Positions 1 through 8,900 of a stretch of DNA of 64,000 nucleotides are shown one piece after another (the stretch's first letter is position 1; each line of letters starts with the position of its first letter). The notes under the pieces are model-generated. The model made no database searches, had not been told where the DNA came from, and saw only the letters and a program-made list of their open reading frames with translations. The stretch covers positions 1,736,001 through 1,800,000 of the forward strand of contig CAVSKL010000001.1 of assembly GCA_963728475.1 (NCBI GenBank). The letters are read 5' to 3'. A program made the translations under genes and the position numbers. The DNA is from CAVSKL01 sp963728475 [NCBI: Candidatus Eiseniibacteriota bacterium]. Lineage in GTDB: Bacteria > Eisenbacteria > RBG-16-71-46 > JABDJR01.

Positions 1-939
1 ATCCTCAGCGCCCAGTGCACCGACGAGCGGGTGAACAAGGTGACCCCCGGTCTCTTCCGCCGCTTCCCCGATCCCGGGGCCATGGCCGCGGCCGACCCCG
101 AGGAGGTCTCCGGGCTCATCCGGTCCACCGGCTTTTTCCGGAGCAAGACGAAGTCGATCCTGGGCGCGGCGGGGCGGATCGAGCAGGCGTACGGGGGGGC
201 GGTGCCGCGGACCATGGACGAGCTCCTCACCCTGCCCGGGGTCGCCCGCAAGACCGCCAACGTGGTGCTCGGCACCGCGTTCGGACGGAACGAGGGGGTG
301 GTGGTGGACACCCACGTCCAGCGCCTCTCGCAGCGGATGGGGCTCACCGGCCACCAGGATCCGGCCAGGATCGAGCGCGACCTGATGGACCTCTTCCCCC
401 GCGAGGAGTGGACCGATCTCAGCCACCGGCTGATCCTGCACGGCCGGTTGGTCTGTAACGCCCGGCTCCCCCGGTGCGCCCAGTGCGTGATGGGGCCCGG
501 CCTCTGTCCGTCCTACGAACCCGACCCGGCCCGGTGGCGGTCGGGCGCGGCGGAGACGGCGGGCAAACCGGGAAGGAAGCCGCGCGGCGCCGCCAAGGAG
601 TCCGGGGAGGGAGCCGCGCCGGGGAAGCAGACCCCCGCCGGGAAAGCCGCCACCGGGAAGTCCGCCCCCGCCGGGAAGCGGGCGGCGGCCGGGAAGACCG
701 CCGTGTCCGGAAAGAGCGGGGCCCCCGGGACGTCCGCGAAGAAGAAGGCGGCCAAGAAGGCCGCCGGGAAGCGGGCGGCGACGAAGCCGGCCCGGAAATC
801 GGCGGTGAAGAGCGCCGCGACCAAGCCGGTCCGGAAATCGGCCCCGGCACGGCCGTCCGGAAGCGCCGCCCGCCGGACCAAGCCGAAGGCCCCGGCCGGG
901 AAGGCCGGGGCCTCGGGTGGGAAGCGAAAGCGCTCTTAG
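1..939 (+). CDS. nth: Endonuclease III (5'-truncated by window) with H1-like basic tail
   Basis: DNA glycosylase/AP lyase of base excision repair, acting on oxidised pyrimidines. The reading frame is open from base 1 (ILSAQCTDERVNKV, the usual Nth start of the fold), so the true start lies upstream. Visible are the helix-hairpin-helix LPGVARKTANVV with its catalytic Lys, the catalytic Asp in VVVDTHVQR, and a four-Cys 4Fe-4S loop near residues 145-170 of the visible part. The last Cys spacing is C-x6-C-x2-C-x6-C rather than the usual final x5. After the catalytic domain comes about 110 residues of Lys/Ala/Pro/Gly repeats (AKKKAAKKAAGKR type) like histone H1 or HU tails. This is absent from ordinary Nth, which stops soon after the cluster. 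The tail probably binds DNA non-specifically (inference). Confidence 0.9.
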   Translation: MLSAQCTDERVNKVTPGLFRRFPDPGAMAAADPEEVSGLIRSTGFFRSKTKSILGAAGRIEQAYGGAVPRTMDELLTLPGVARKTANVVLGTAFGRNEGVVVDTHVQRLSQRMGLTGHQDPARIERDLMDLFPREEWTDLSHRLILHGRLVCNARLPRCAQCVMGPGLCPSYEPDPARWRSGAAETAGKPGRKPRGAAKESGEGAAPGKQTPAGKAATGKSAPAGKRAAAGKTAVSGKSGAPGTSAKKKAAKKAAGKRAATKPARKSAVKSAATKPVRKSAPARPSGSAARRTKPKAPAGKAGASGGKRKRS

Positions 940-1044
940 CCCCCCGTCGAAAAACTGGATCCGGCCGCGTTCGAAGCGCCGCCGCCCCGGATGCCGGGCG
1001 GCCGAGTCCCGTCTCTCAACGGGCGGCTATCCGCCGGCCGCCTG

Positions 1045-1653
1045 CTACAGGCCCGCCTCCACGTCCGGCTCTTCCTCGTGTCCCGGAGCCAGCGGAGGTT
1101 CGGCCTGGAGCTTGGCTCCCAGGGTCTCCATCGCGCTCAGGATGCGGTCCATGGCCTCCACCATGCTCTGGGCGTGGTCGGTGAGGTACTCCAGGTTCGC
1201 CTCGCGGTACCCGTCCCGGCTCGCATCCACGTCCGCGTCCCCGTTCGTGCCCGCATCCGGATCCGGGTCCTCGTTGAGTTCCTCGTAGCGGCTCATGGTG
1301 TCGTGCATGAGCCGGGCGAGAACTTCCATGTTCTCGCCCAGATGCTGGAGTTCGGCGAACTCGGGTCCGCGGCCCATGTAGTTGTCCGTGGAGAACCCGG
1401 AGTTGGTCTTCTCGACGTCGCCGGCGCGCCGCTCCATCTCGCTCACCGACCGCATGACCGTCCGCATCCGGCTCGCCCGCTCATCGGGGGCCACGCCGGG
1501 CGTCCCGCCCGGAAGGCCGCCGCCGTCCTCCCCGCTTCCGTGCTGAAGCGCGGGCTGCGCGGTGGTGGTGCCGGAACCGGGGTCCGCCGCGGAAAGGACG
1601 GCGACCGCCGTCAGGCCCGCCAGGATCGTCGCCAAGGTCTTGATCGAACTCAT
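1045..1653 (-). CDS. Small secreted acidic helical protein, unknown function
   Basis: Not recognised. The product is about 202 aa. The start chosen is the ATG preceded by GGAGG at a good distance; it gives a clean signal peptide (MSSIKTLATILAGLTAVAVLSA), while the longer open frame has none. The mature part is mostly helical and rich in Met/Glu (RTVMRSVSEMERRAGDVEK, AQSMVEAMDRILSAMETL), with an Asp-rich linker (DPDPDAG...NGDADVDA) that resembles a flexible or cation-binding spacer. It probably acts in the periplasm or at the surface. It follows the beta-helix lipoprotein on the same strand after about 230 bases, so co-transcription is possible but not shown. Confidence 0.6.
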   Translation of the reverse strand: MSSIKTLATILAGLTAVAVLSAADPGSGTTTAQPALQHGSGEDGGGLPGGTPGVAPDERASRMRTVMRSVSEMERRAGDVEKTNSGFSTDNYMGRGPEFAELQHLGENMEVLARLMHDTMSRYEELNEDPDPDAGTNGDADVDASRDGYREANLEYLTDHAQSMVEAMDRILSAMETLGAKLQAEPPLAPGHEEEPDVEAGL

Positions 1654-1882
1654 GCTTTGGTACCTCCATGAATGGCCGGGGCGGATCGACCGGGATGATG
1701 TGATGAGGATGATGGGGACCCGTCCTGCCGGCCCGATCCATCGACTATACGCCCGGGACCGGCGCCGGGGGGGAGGGGGAAGTGGGGCCCCGGGAGCCAC
1801 TCGATCCGGGCCGCCCGGTCCAGGGCCCGCACCTGCCCGGGCGGGCCGGCCGGCGCGCCGGGGACGGTTGGGGACCGGTTTG

Positions 1883-2989
1883 CTAGCGGAGCCACCCCTT
1901 GGCGGTAGCCAGCCGCTGGAGCATGTCCATGATCGCCGCCGCCCCTTCCGGGCCGGAGCCGTTACAGAGGGCGCCCAGGTTGGTGTTGAGCGGGAAGAAG
2001 GAGGTGGGGCTCACCGGGTTCACGTCCACCCGCGCTCCCCGGGCGGGGTCCTCCTCGGCGTCCACGATGCGGGCGCTCTCGATGGCGAGGGTGTCGAGCG
2101 AGGCCCAGTAATTGCCCCCGAAGACGATGGGTTGGGCGCGGGGCGGATCGTAGCCTCGCACCTCCACGTCCACCGCGTTCTGGTAAATGTCGTTCTGCTC
2201 CACCAGGGGGTCGGCCCCGTCCTCGAGGAGGAAGCCCGAGCCGGTGTTGTTGCGCACCGCGTTTTCGGTGACCACGGGAAGGGCGCCGGCGGTGATCCGC
2301 GCCCCCACCTGGTTCCGGCAGAGCACGTTGGCGTCGAGAACCGCGTTTCCCGTCCCCTCCAGCAGGAATCCCACCGGGCAGTCGCGCACGTAGTTGGCGC
2401 CGAATCCCGCCCCGGAGTTCCGGTTCCGGACCCCGGCGGCGGCGGCCCGCTCGATCAGGTTCCCGATGAAGAGCGGCTCCTGCGCCTCGCTCACCTCCAC
2501 CCCGGTCCCCACGTCGCTCACCCGGCAGCAGATGATGTCGCCGTTGGCGCGGGTGGCCAGGATCCCGGTCCCGAACCCCTCGCAGGCCAGGTTCTGGATG
2601 GAGGCGTCGGAGCTGAGCGAGTCGAACACCACCCCCACCGTGCTGTCGGCGCCGGTGGTGTCGCGGAGCACGGCGGTGCCGGGACTGCCCAGCCCCACCA
2701 CCGAGACCCCGTCCTTCATGAACAGCGCCGCCCGCAGTCCGCCGGGATGGCGGGCCGGGTCCACCGGGCGCACCTCGGTGTGGGTGTAGACGCCGGGCTG
2801 GACCACCACCACCTCGCCCGGCTGCGCGGCGTCGACCGCGGCCTGGGGATCGGGGTAGGCCTCGGGGACCTTGTACACCCGGGGCCCCACGATCGGCTTG
2901 TCGTTGCCGCAGCCGGCGAGGAGCAACGCCGCCCCCGCGGCGAGAAGCAGGTAAATCCGGGGGCGATGGGCGAACGCGGGACGGATCAT
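1883..2989 (-). CDS. Right-handed beta-helix (pectate-lyase-like fold) lipoprotein
   Basis: A 368-aa lipoprotein. The signal peptide ends in the lipobox LLAGC-GN at about residue 27. The mature chain begins with the motif typical of beta-helix proteins, a YPDPQAAVDAAQPGEVVVVQPGVY region (periplasmic copper-binding/NosD-like or pectate-lyase start), followed by many short rungs with Asn turns (EQNDIYQNAVDVEV, TENAVRNNTGSGF). This family carries carbohydrate-active enzymes as well as non-enzymatic surface proteins, and no catalytic residues can be assigned. It lies 34 bases downstream of the lipid kinase on the same strand and is likely in its operon. Confidence 0.75.
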   Translation of the reverse strand: MIRPAFAHRPRIYLLLAAGAALLLAGCGNDKPIVGPRVYKVPEAYPDPQAAVDAAQPGEVVVVQPGVYTHTEVRPVDPARHPGGLRAALFMKDGVSVVGLGSPGTAVLRDTTGADSTVGVVFDSLSSDASIQNLACEGFGTGILATRANGDIICCRVSDVGTGVEVSEAQEPLFIGNLIERAAAAGVRNRNSGAGFGANYVRDCPVGFLLEGTGNAVLDANVLCRNQVGARITAGALPVVTENAVRNNTGSGFLLEDGADPLVEQNDIYQNAVDVEVRGYDPPRAQPIVFGGNYWASLDTLAIESARIVDAEEDPARGARVDVNPVSPTSFFPLNTNLGALCNGSGPEGAAAIMDMLQRLATAKGWLR

Positions 2990-3023
2990 GGGTGCCTGCC
3001 GGTGGTGGCGAGAGGGAACCCGA

Positions 3024-3923
3024 TCATACCATCCCCGCCACCCGGAGGCTCCGGGGAAGGAGGCCGATCTCCGCCGAGCGGACCGTCCGGTGGATGAACT
3101 CCCCGTCCACGTAGGCGGGGAGCCCTTCGGGGCAGCGGATCCCGACCCGGGGGGTGGAGGCGAAGCGGACCCGGCTCGAGGCGAGGTGCCCGCCCCCGAA
3201 GGTGCGGGGAAGCAGGAGCAGCATGCGGGGAAGCGACATGCCCGCCGCGAACACCAGGTCCAGGCGCCCGTCGTCGATCCGGGCGTGCGGCGCCAGGAGG
3301 AACGCGCCGCCCACCCGCCGCCCGTTTCCGACCATGAGGAGCGCGACCGTCCCCTCGTAGCCGCCCCCGTCCCATTCCAGGATCACCGGGTGGTTCCGGT
3401 ACCGGGGCAGCGACCGGAGGAGCGCGCCCAGGTAGAGGAGCGGCCCCTTGAGCCGGCCCTCCCGGCCGCTGGCCTCGTTGACCGAGGCCTCGAACCCGAA
3501 TCCCAGGTTGTTGTGGAAGCGGCCCGCGCGCGTCTCGCCCCCGGCTTCCGCCCGCCAGGTGCCCACGTCCACCCGGCGCTCCGCTCCGGACTCGATCCGG
3601 TCCAGGAGGAGGTCGATCCCGGCGGGGGCGCCGGTCATCCAGGCGAAGTCGTTGCCCGAGCCCCACGGAAGAACCGCCAGGCGTTGCCGCTCCAGGTCCA
3701 GCCCCTGGAGCACCTCGTGGACGGTGCCGTCCCCGCCCACCACCAGCACGGTGTCGGCCCCGGCCCCGTGGCCGGCGAGGATCTCCCGGGCGTGCCCGGG
3801 GCGCTCGGTGAGATGGAAGTCGTGAACGATCCCGCGCGCGGCCAGGGCCGCGGCCACCATCCCCGGATCGCGCCGGTGGCGTCCGCGGCCGGCGGCGGGG
3901 TTCATGATCACCAGGACCGGCAT
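3024..3923 (-). CDS. Diacylglycerol kinase-type lipid kinase (DAGK/YegS family)
   Basis: 299 aa, the usual length for bacterial DgkB/YegS-type soluble lipid kinases, which phosphorylate diacylglycerol or related lipids for phospholipid recycling. The N-terminus shows MNPAAGRGR, the nucleotide-binding VVGGDGTVHEVL at about residues 60-70 and LPWGSGNDFA at about 85-95, the signature of the DAGK catalytic domain. The C-terminal half (VGGAFLLAPHARIDDGRLDLV) matches the second subdomain. An open frame continues far upstream in antisense to the next gene; the ATG before MPVLVIMNPAAG is the only sensible start. The gene lies between formiminotransferase-cyclodeaminase (89-base gap) and the beta-helix lipoprotein. 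The exact lipid substrate cannot be read from sequence. Confidence 0.88.
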   Translation of the reverse strand: MPVLVIMNPAAGRGRHRRDPGMVAAALAARGIVHDFHLTERPGHAREILAGHGAGADTVLVVGGDGTVHEVLQGLDLERQRLAVLPWGSGNDFAWMTGAPAGIDLLLDRIESGAERRVDVGTWRAEAGGETRAGRFHNNLGFGFEASVNEASGREGRLKGPLLYLGALLRSLPRYRNHPVILEWDGGGYEGTVALLMVGNGRRVGGAFLLAPHARIDDGRLDLVFAAGMSLPRMLLLLPRTFGGGHLASSRVRFASTPRVGIRCPEGLPAYVDGEFIHRTVRSAEIGLLPRSLRVAGMV

Positions 3924-4012
3924 GGGCGGAGCATACCCCGCGCCGGCCCGCCCCGTCCCGGAAGCCGGTCCGCCTCCCGGAGCAGGGGCCGCGCCGGCTT
4001 CGGCAAGCCGGC

Positions 4013-5698
4013 TCAGCCCTGGAGGAGGCGCGCCTCCACCTCGGCCACCACCTCTCCGGCCCGCTCGCGGGCGGCGGCCACCGCCCGGTCGGCCCGCTCC
4101 CGGACCCCGGCCACCCAGCCGGCGTCGCCGGCCAGCGCCTTCAGGTTGATGAGGACGTTGTGATAGGCCCCCTCCGCGCAGGCGCGGGCGGTCATGGCCG
4201 CCACCGCGGCGTCGCTCACCGAGTTGGGGTTGCCCTTCTCCGCGGTCACCCGGGCCAGGTCGATCACCTCGCCGGTCCGTTCCAGGACCGAGAGGGGAAC
4301 CAGGGTCGCGCCGCGGTTGGCGTCGCGGAGCGCCGCCGCTCTCTTCCGCTCCTCCTCCTCGCCCGAGGCCCTCGCGCGGATCGCGTCCATGACCTTGGTG
4401 AAGGCCTCGGTATCCTCGTCCACCGCCCGCAGGAAGGCGTCCTTGGCGGCCTGCGCCCGTTCCGCCGCCGCCGTCATCTCGTCCCACACGTCCTCCTGGC
4501 CCTTCCGCCCCACGGTGAGGTTGGCCACCATGGAGGCCAGAGCCGCCCCCAGCGCGCCGCAGAGCGCGGCCACGCTCCCGCCCCCGGGAGCGGGGGAGTC
4601 GGTGGAGAGTTCGTCCACGAACTCGGCCACGGTGCGGTCGACCAGGCGCTTCTTCCCCGACTCCCGGACCAACCGGTACTCGATGATCTTCTCGTCCGGG
4701 TCGAACCGCCCCAGCTCGCGGAGTCCCAGCGACTGGATCGCGGTCTCCACGATCCGCCGCTCGGGGATGCCGGTGGACTTTCCCTGCCGGGCCAGATAGT
4801 GCCGTCCGGCCGCGAGGACCGCCTCCAGGGGAACGAGCCCCACCAGCTCCGACCCGGTGACCCTCAGGCCGCGCTTGCGCGCCTCCTCCTCCACCACGTC
4901 GAACGCGAGGTGGGGCGGGGTCACGGTGTGGTCCACCAGGTTCATGGACACCTGGGCCCGGTCGTACTCCTCGATGAACCAGCCCACCCCCTTGACCGAC
5001 GGGAGCCGCCCCGGCACCTTGACCGAGGTGCCGTCGGGGTTGCGGACGATCTCCCCGGCGGCGTCGCGCCGGGCCCGGCCCCCCTCGCGGATGTCGAGGG
5101 CGATGTCGTGGGCCAGCCGCCGGTCCCTGGTGTTGAGGTTCACGTTGTAGGCGATCAAAAACGGCCGGGCTCCGATCACGGTAGCCCCGGTCCGGGGGTT
5201 GAAGGTGGCGGGACCGAAGTCGGGCGCCCACTCCGAGTCGCGGAGCTTCTCGGCCAGGCCCTCGTACTCACCCTTGCGGACGTCGGCCAGGTTTCGCCGC
5301 TCGGGGCGGGACGCGGCGGCCTCGTAGAGATAGACCGGGATCCCCAGCTCTTCGCCCACCCGCCGGGCCAGCCGGCGCGCCAGCTCCGAGCACTCCTCCA
5401 TGGTGATCTCCGACACCGGCACGAAGGGGCAGACGTCGGTGGCCCCCATGCGGGCGTGGGCGCCGCTGTGGGTGCGCATGTCGATCGCCTGGCTCGCGGT
5501 CCGGATCGCCTGGAAGGCGGCCTCCGCCACCGCCTCGGGCTCGCCCACGAACGTGACCACGGTGCGGTTGGTGGCCTGGCCTGGATCCACGTCCAGGAGC
5601 ACCGCCCCCTCCACCCCGGTGATGGCGCGGGTGATCTGGTCGATGACGGCGCGGTTGCGCCCTTCGCTGAAGTTGGGAACGCACTCCACCACGGGCAT
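4013..5698 (-). CDS. ftcD: Bifunctional glutamate formimidoyltransferase / formimidoyl-THF cyclodeaminase
   Basis: 561 aa, the length of the two-domain enzyme. It moves the formimino group of formiminoglutamate (from histidine breakdown) to tetrahydrofolate and then releases ammonia to give methenyl-THF. Residues 1-300 are the formiminotransferase (start MPVVECVPNFSEGRN, HSGAHARMGATDVCPF with the active His). Residues from about 345 are the all-helical cyclodeaminase (VAEFVDELSTDSPAPGGGS then AALCGALGAALASMVANLT). The ATG is preceded by GAGGAG. No other hut genes are visible in the window, so it may serve folate one-carbon supply. It heads a minus-strand group with the lipid kinase. Confidence 0.93.
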   Translation of the reverse strand: MPVVECVPNFSEGRNRAVIDQITRAITGVEGAVLLDVDPGQATNRTVVTFVGEPEAVAEAAFQAIRTASQAIDMRTHSGAHARMGATDVCPFVPVSEITMEECSELARRLARRVGEELGIPVYLYEAAASRPERRNLADVRKGEYEGLAEKLRDSEWAPDFGPATFNPRTGATVIGARPFLIAYNVNLNTRDRRLAHDIALDIREGGRARRDAAGEIVRNPDGTSVKVPGRLPSVKGVGWFIEEYDRAQVSMNLVDHTVTPPHLAFDVVEEEARKRGLRVTGSELVGLVPLEAVLAAGRHYLARQGKSTGIPERRIVETAIQSLGLRELGRFDPDEKIIEYRLVRESGKKRLVDRTVAEFVDELSTDSPAPGGGSVAALCGALGAALASMVANLTVGRKGQEDVWDEMTAAAERAQAAKDAFLRAVDEDTEAFTKVMDAIRARASGEEEERKRAAALRDANRGATLVPLSVLERTGEVIDLARVTAEKGNPNSVSDAAVAAMTARACAEGAYHNVLINLKALAGDAGWVAGVRERADRAVAAARERAGEVVAEVEARLLQG

Positions 5699-5832
5699 TT
5701 CCAGGGCTCCTCAAGTTGTTGATAGGCAAAGCATAAGGGCGTACCGGGCCCCCGAGTCTAGAGAACGGCGCGGCCGGCGGTCAAGCCGCCCACCCGGAAG
5801 CGCCGCTATGCGGATCGCCGGCACGATTGCAT

Positions 5833-5846
5833 GAGATTCGAATCTC
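5833..5846. promoter_or_regulatory. 14-bp perfect palindrome upstream of hybrid kinase
   Basis: GAGATTCGAATCTC is its own reverse complement and lies about 120 bases before the histidine kinase start, in a less GC-rich stretch between divergent genes (ftcD and the kinase). It could be an operator for either gene. No promoter boxes could be fixed with confidence, and the protein that would bind is unknown. Confidence 0.3.
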
Positions 5847-5966
5847 CCGGGAATCGAGAAGATTCCTCATTCCGGCATGGAAACCGGGCGCGGCGGGCCG
5901 ATAACCGGGATAGTTCATCTCGCGGCCGCGCCGAGTTCCCCCGGGCCCCGCGTGGACGGAGACACC

Positions 5967-8900
5967 ATGTCATTCAGGGACGATCACGGCCTGGATCGGG
6001 CCGTGCTTCTGGTCTTTGCCGTTCTCTCGCTGAGCGCGGCGGGCGTGGCGGCGGCGGTGGTCGCCGGGCAGCGTACGCACGCCCTCGCCGAGGCCTCGGA
6101 CGAGGCGCTCGGGACCTGCCGGGTCAAGGCGGAACAGTTCGCCGGCTGGCACCGTGAGCGCCTGGGCGACGCCCGGGTGATCCTCGCCGACCGCTACCTG
6201 GCGCGGGGGCTCCTCGAGCGCATCCGGGAAGGCGACGGCCCGCCCGGTACCGGGACCGCCCGGTACTGGATGCGCGGCCTGGCCGAGCAATACGGCTATC
6301 GGAACGTCCTTCTCCTGGACGGAGAAGGACGGCTGGTGAGCGCGGTAATTCCCGAGGACCCCCGGCTCCATCCCGCCGGCCGGACCCCTCCCGATTCGGT
6401 GTGGTTCAACGACCTGGCTCGTGATCCCGCCACCGGCCGGATCCGGTCGGAGATCTCGGTTCCGCTGGCCGATCCTCCCGGTTCCCCGCCGGGGGGGTGG
6501 GTGGTGCTCCGGATGGAACCGGATCATTGCCTCTTCACCACCCTGACCGAATGGCCGGAATCCACCCAGGTCGGGACCACGCTGCTGGCGCGGCTGGAGG
6601 GGGACTCGGTGACCTGCCTGGCCGCCCCCCGGACGGGCGAGGACGCCGTTCGCGTCCTCCGCCTCCCGCGCTCGCGATCCGGTCTCCCCGCGGTCCGGGC
6701 CGCCCTCGGCTACCGGGGAGCGCTCGCCGGTCCCGGGCTCGACGGGAGGCCGGCGCTGGCGGGAGCGGCCCGGGTGCCGGGCACGAGTTGGGCGATGGTC
6801 ACCGTGATGGACCGCGCCGCCATCCTGGCTCCGGTGGTGCGCCAGGCGTCGGAAGTGGCGGCGCTCCTCATCGCGGCCCTGCTAGGCGCCGGCTATCTGC
6901 TGACCCTGGCCGCCCGGAACCGGGAGCGCCACTACCACCTCACGATGGAGCGGGGGGAGCGGGAGCGCACCGCCCTCACCCGCCACTATGAGCTCTTCGC
7001 CCGGCACTCCACCGACGTCATCATCCTCGCCGACGAGACCGGCAGCATGCTGGACGTGAACGATCGCGCGGAGGAGGTCTACGGCTATTCCCGCGCGGAA
7101 CTCCTGGGCCGGTCGTTCCAGATGCTGCGCCCGCCCGAGGCCCGGGTCTCGCTGGAGGAGTACCTCAGGCCCCTGTGGGAGCAGGGCTCGGTGCGAATCG
7201 AGACCGTGCATCAGCGGCGCGACGGCTCGCGCATTCCGGTGGACGTGTCGGTCGGGCTGATCGTGGTCGACGGGCGCCCGTTCTTCCAGGGGATCGTGCG
7301 CGACATGTCGGAGTGGGCGGCCTCGCGGGACCAGCTCCGGGAGAGCGAGACGCGGTTCCGGGCCGCCGCCGAGCGCTTTCCCGGCATCCTCGCCATCTTC
7401 GACTCGGAACTCCGCTATACCTATGCCAACGGGACCGCCCAGGAATTGAGCGGCATGCCGCTGGAGCGCGCCCTGGGCCGGACCAACGAGGAGGTCTTCC
7501 CCGAGGAGTTCTACGCGCCCTTCCTGCCCCTCCTGAAGGCCTGCCGGGATACCGGCAGGCCGCAGCAGGCGGAGGGCGATGTGCGCTTGCAGGGCCGCTG
7601 GTTCCGCATGGAAATTCACGTGGTGCCGATCCCCGGCGCCGACGGGCGCCCGAACGAGATCTTGGGCTTCGCCTACGATCTCACCGCCCTGGCGCGCGCC
7701 GAGGAAGCGGCGCGGGCCAAGGAGCAGAGCCTGGCCCTGGCGCTGCGCGCGGCCCGGGCCGGGGCCTGGAGCGGGGATCCCGCCACCGGGAGGGTGAGCT
7801 GGGACGACCGGACCTGCGAGCTCTTCGGGGTTCGCCCGGGATCCTTCGGCGGCACCATGGAGGACTTCCTGCTCCACGTCCACCAAGCCGATCGCGAATC
7901 GGTGGCGCGGGAGATGCAGCAGTATCTGGCCCGGGGGGGCGAGTTCTCGCTGGAGTTCCGCGTTCCCGACGGCCGGGGCGGCGACCGGTGGCTCTCCAAC
8001 ATGGGCGAGGTGGTGCTGGACCCGGACGGAAGCCAGGTCTCCCTCTCCGGCATCACCATGGACGTGACCGAACGGAAGTCGGCCTTCGAGAACCTCCGCA
8101 AGCTGGCCCGGGCGGTGGACTGCAGTCCGGTCTCGGTGCTGATCACCGACGCCGAGGGGGTCATCGAATACGTGAACCCGCGCTTCTGCGAGACCAGCGG
8201 CTACTCCGCCGGGGAAGTCCTGGGGCAAAATCCCCGGATCCTGAACTCCGGGCGCCAGGACAAAGCCTTCTACGGCGACCTGTGGTCCACCGTCACCGCG
8301 GGCCGGGAGTGGCACGGAGAGTTCTGGAACAGGCGGAAGAACGGCGAACTCTTCGCCGAGCGGGCGGCCATCGCGCCGGTGGTGGATGACGGCGGGGTCA
8401 TCACTCACTTCGTGGGGTTGAAGGAGGACGTCACCCAGATCCGCGAGCTGGAGGAGCAGTTCCGCCAGGCCCAGAAGATGGAGGCGGTGGGACGGCTGGC
8501 CGGAGGCGTGGCCCACGACTTCAACAACCTCCTCACCGTGATCGGCGGGTTCACCACCATGGCCATGCGCTCGGTGCAGGACGGATCTCCGGCCCACTCG
8601 AACCTGTTGGAAGTCCTGCGGGCTTCCGAGCGCGCCGCCAACCTCACCCGGCAGCTCCTGGCGTTCAGCCGGCGCCAGGTGCAAAGCCCCCGGGTGCTGA
8701 ACCTGAACGAACTCCTCACCGACATGACCGCCATGATCCGGCGCCTGATCGGCGAGGAGATCACGCTGCGAACCTCGTTCGCCCCCGACCTGGGGCGGAT
8801 CAAGGCGGATCCGGGGCAGATCGAGCAGGTGCTCCTGAACCTGGTGGTGAACGCCCGGGACGCGGTCGGAGGGCCGGGTACGGTCGAGATCCTCACCGGC

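Noticed and set aside
1744-1749. TATAGT on the minus strand as a promoter -10 box for the small secreted gene
   Set aside because: No -35 box at a suitable distance.
3924-5231. Apparent long N-terminal extension of the lipid kinase
   Set aside because: The extension is a shadow of ftcD in another frame; the real kinase starts at its own ATG before PVLVIMNPAAG.
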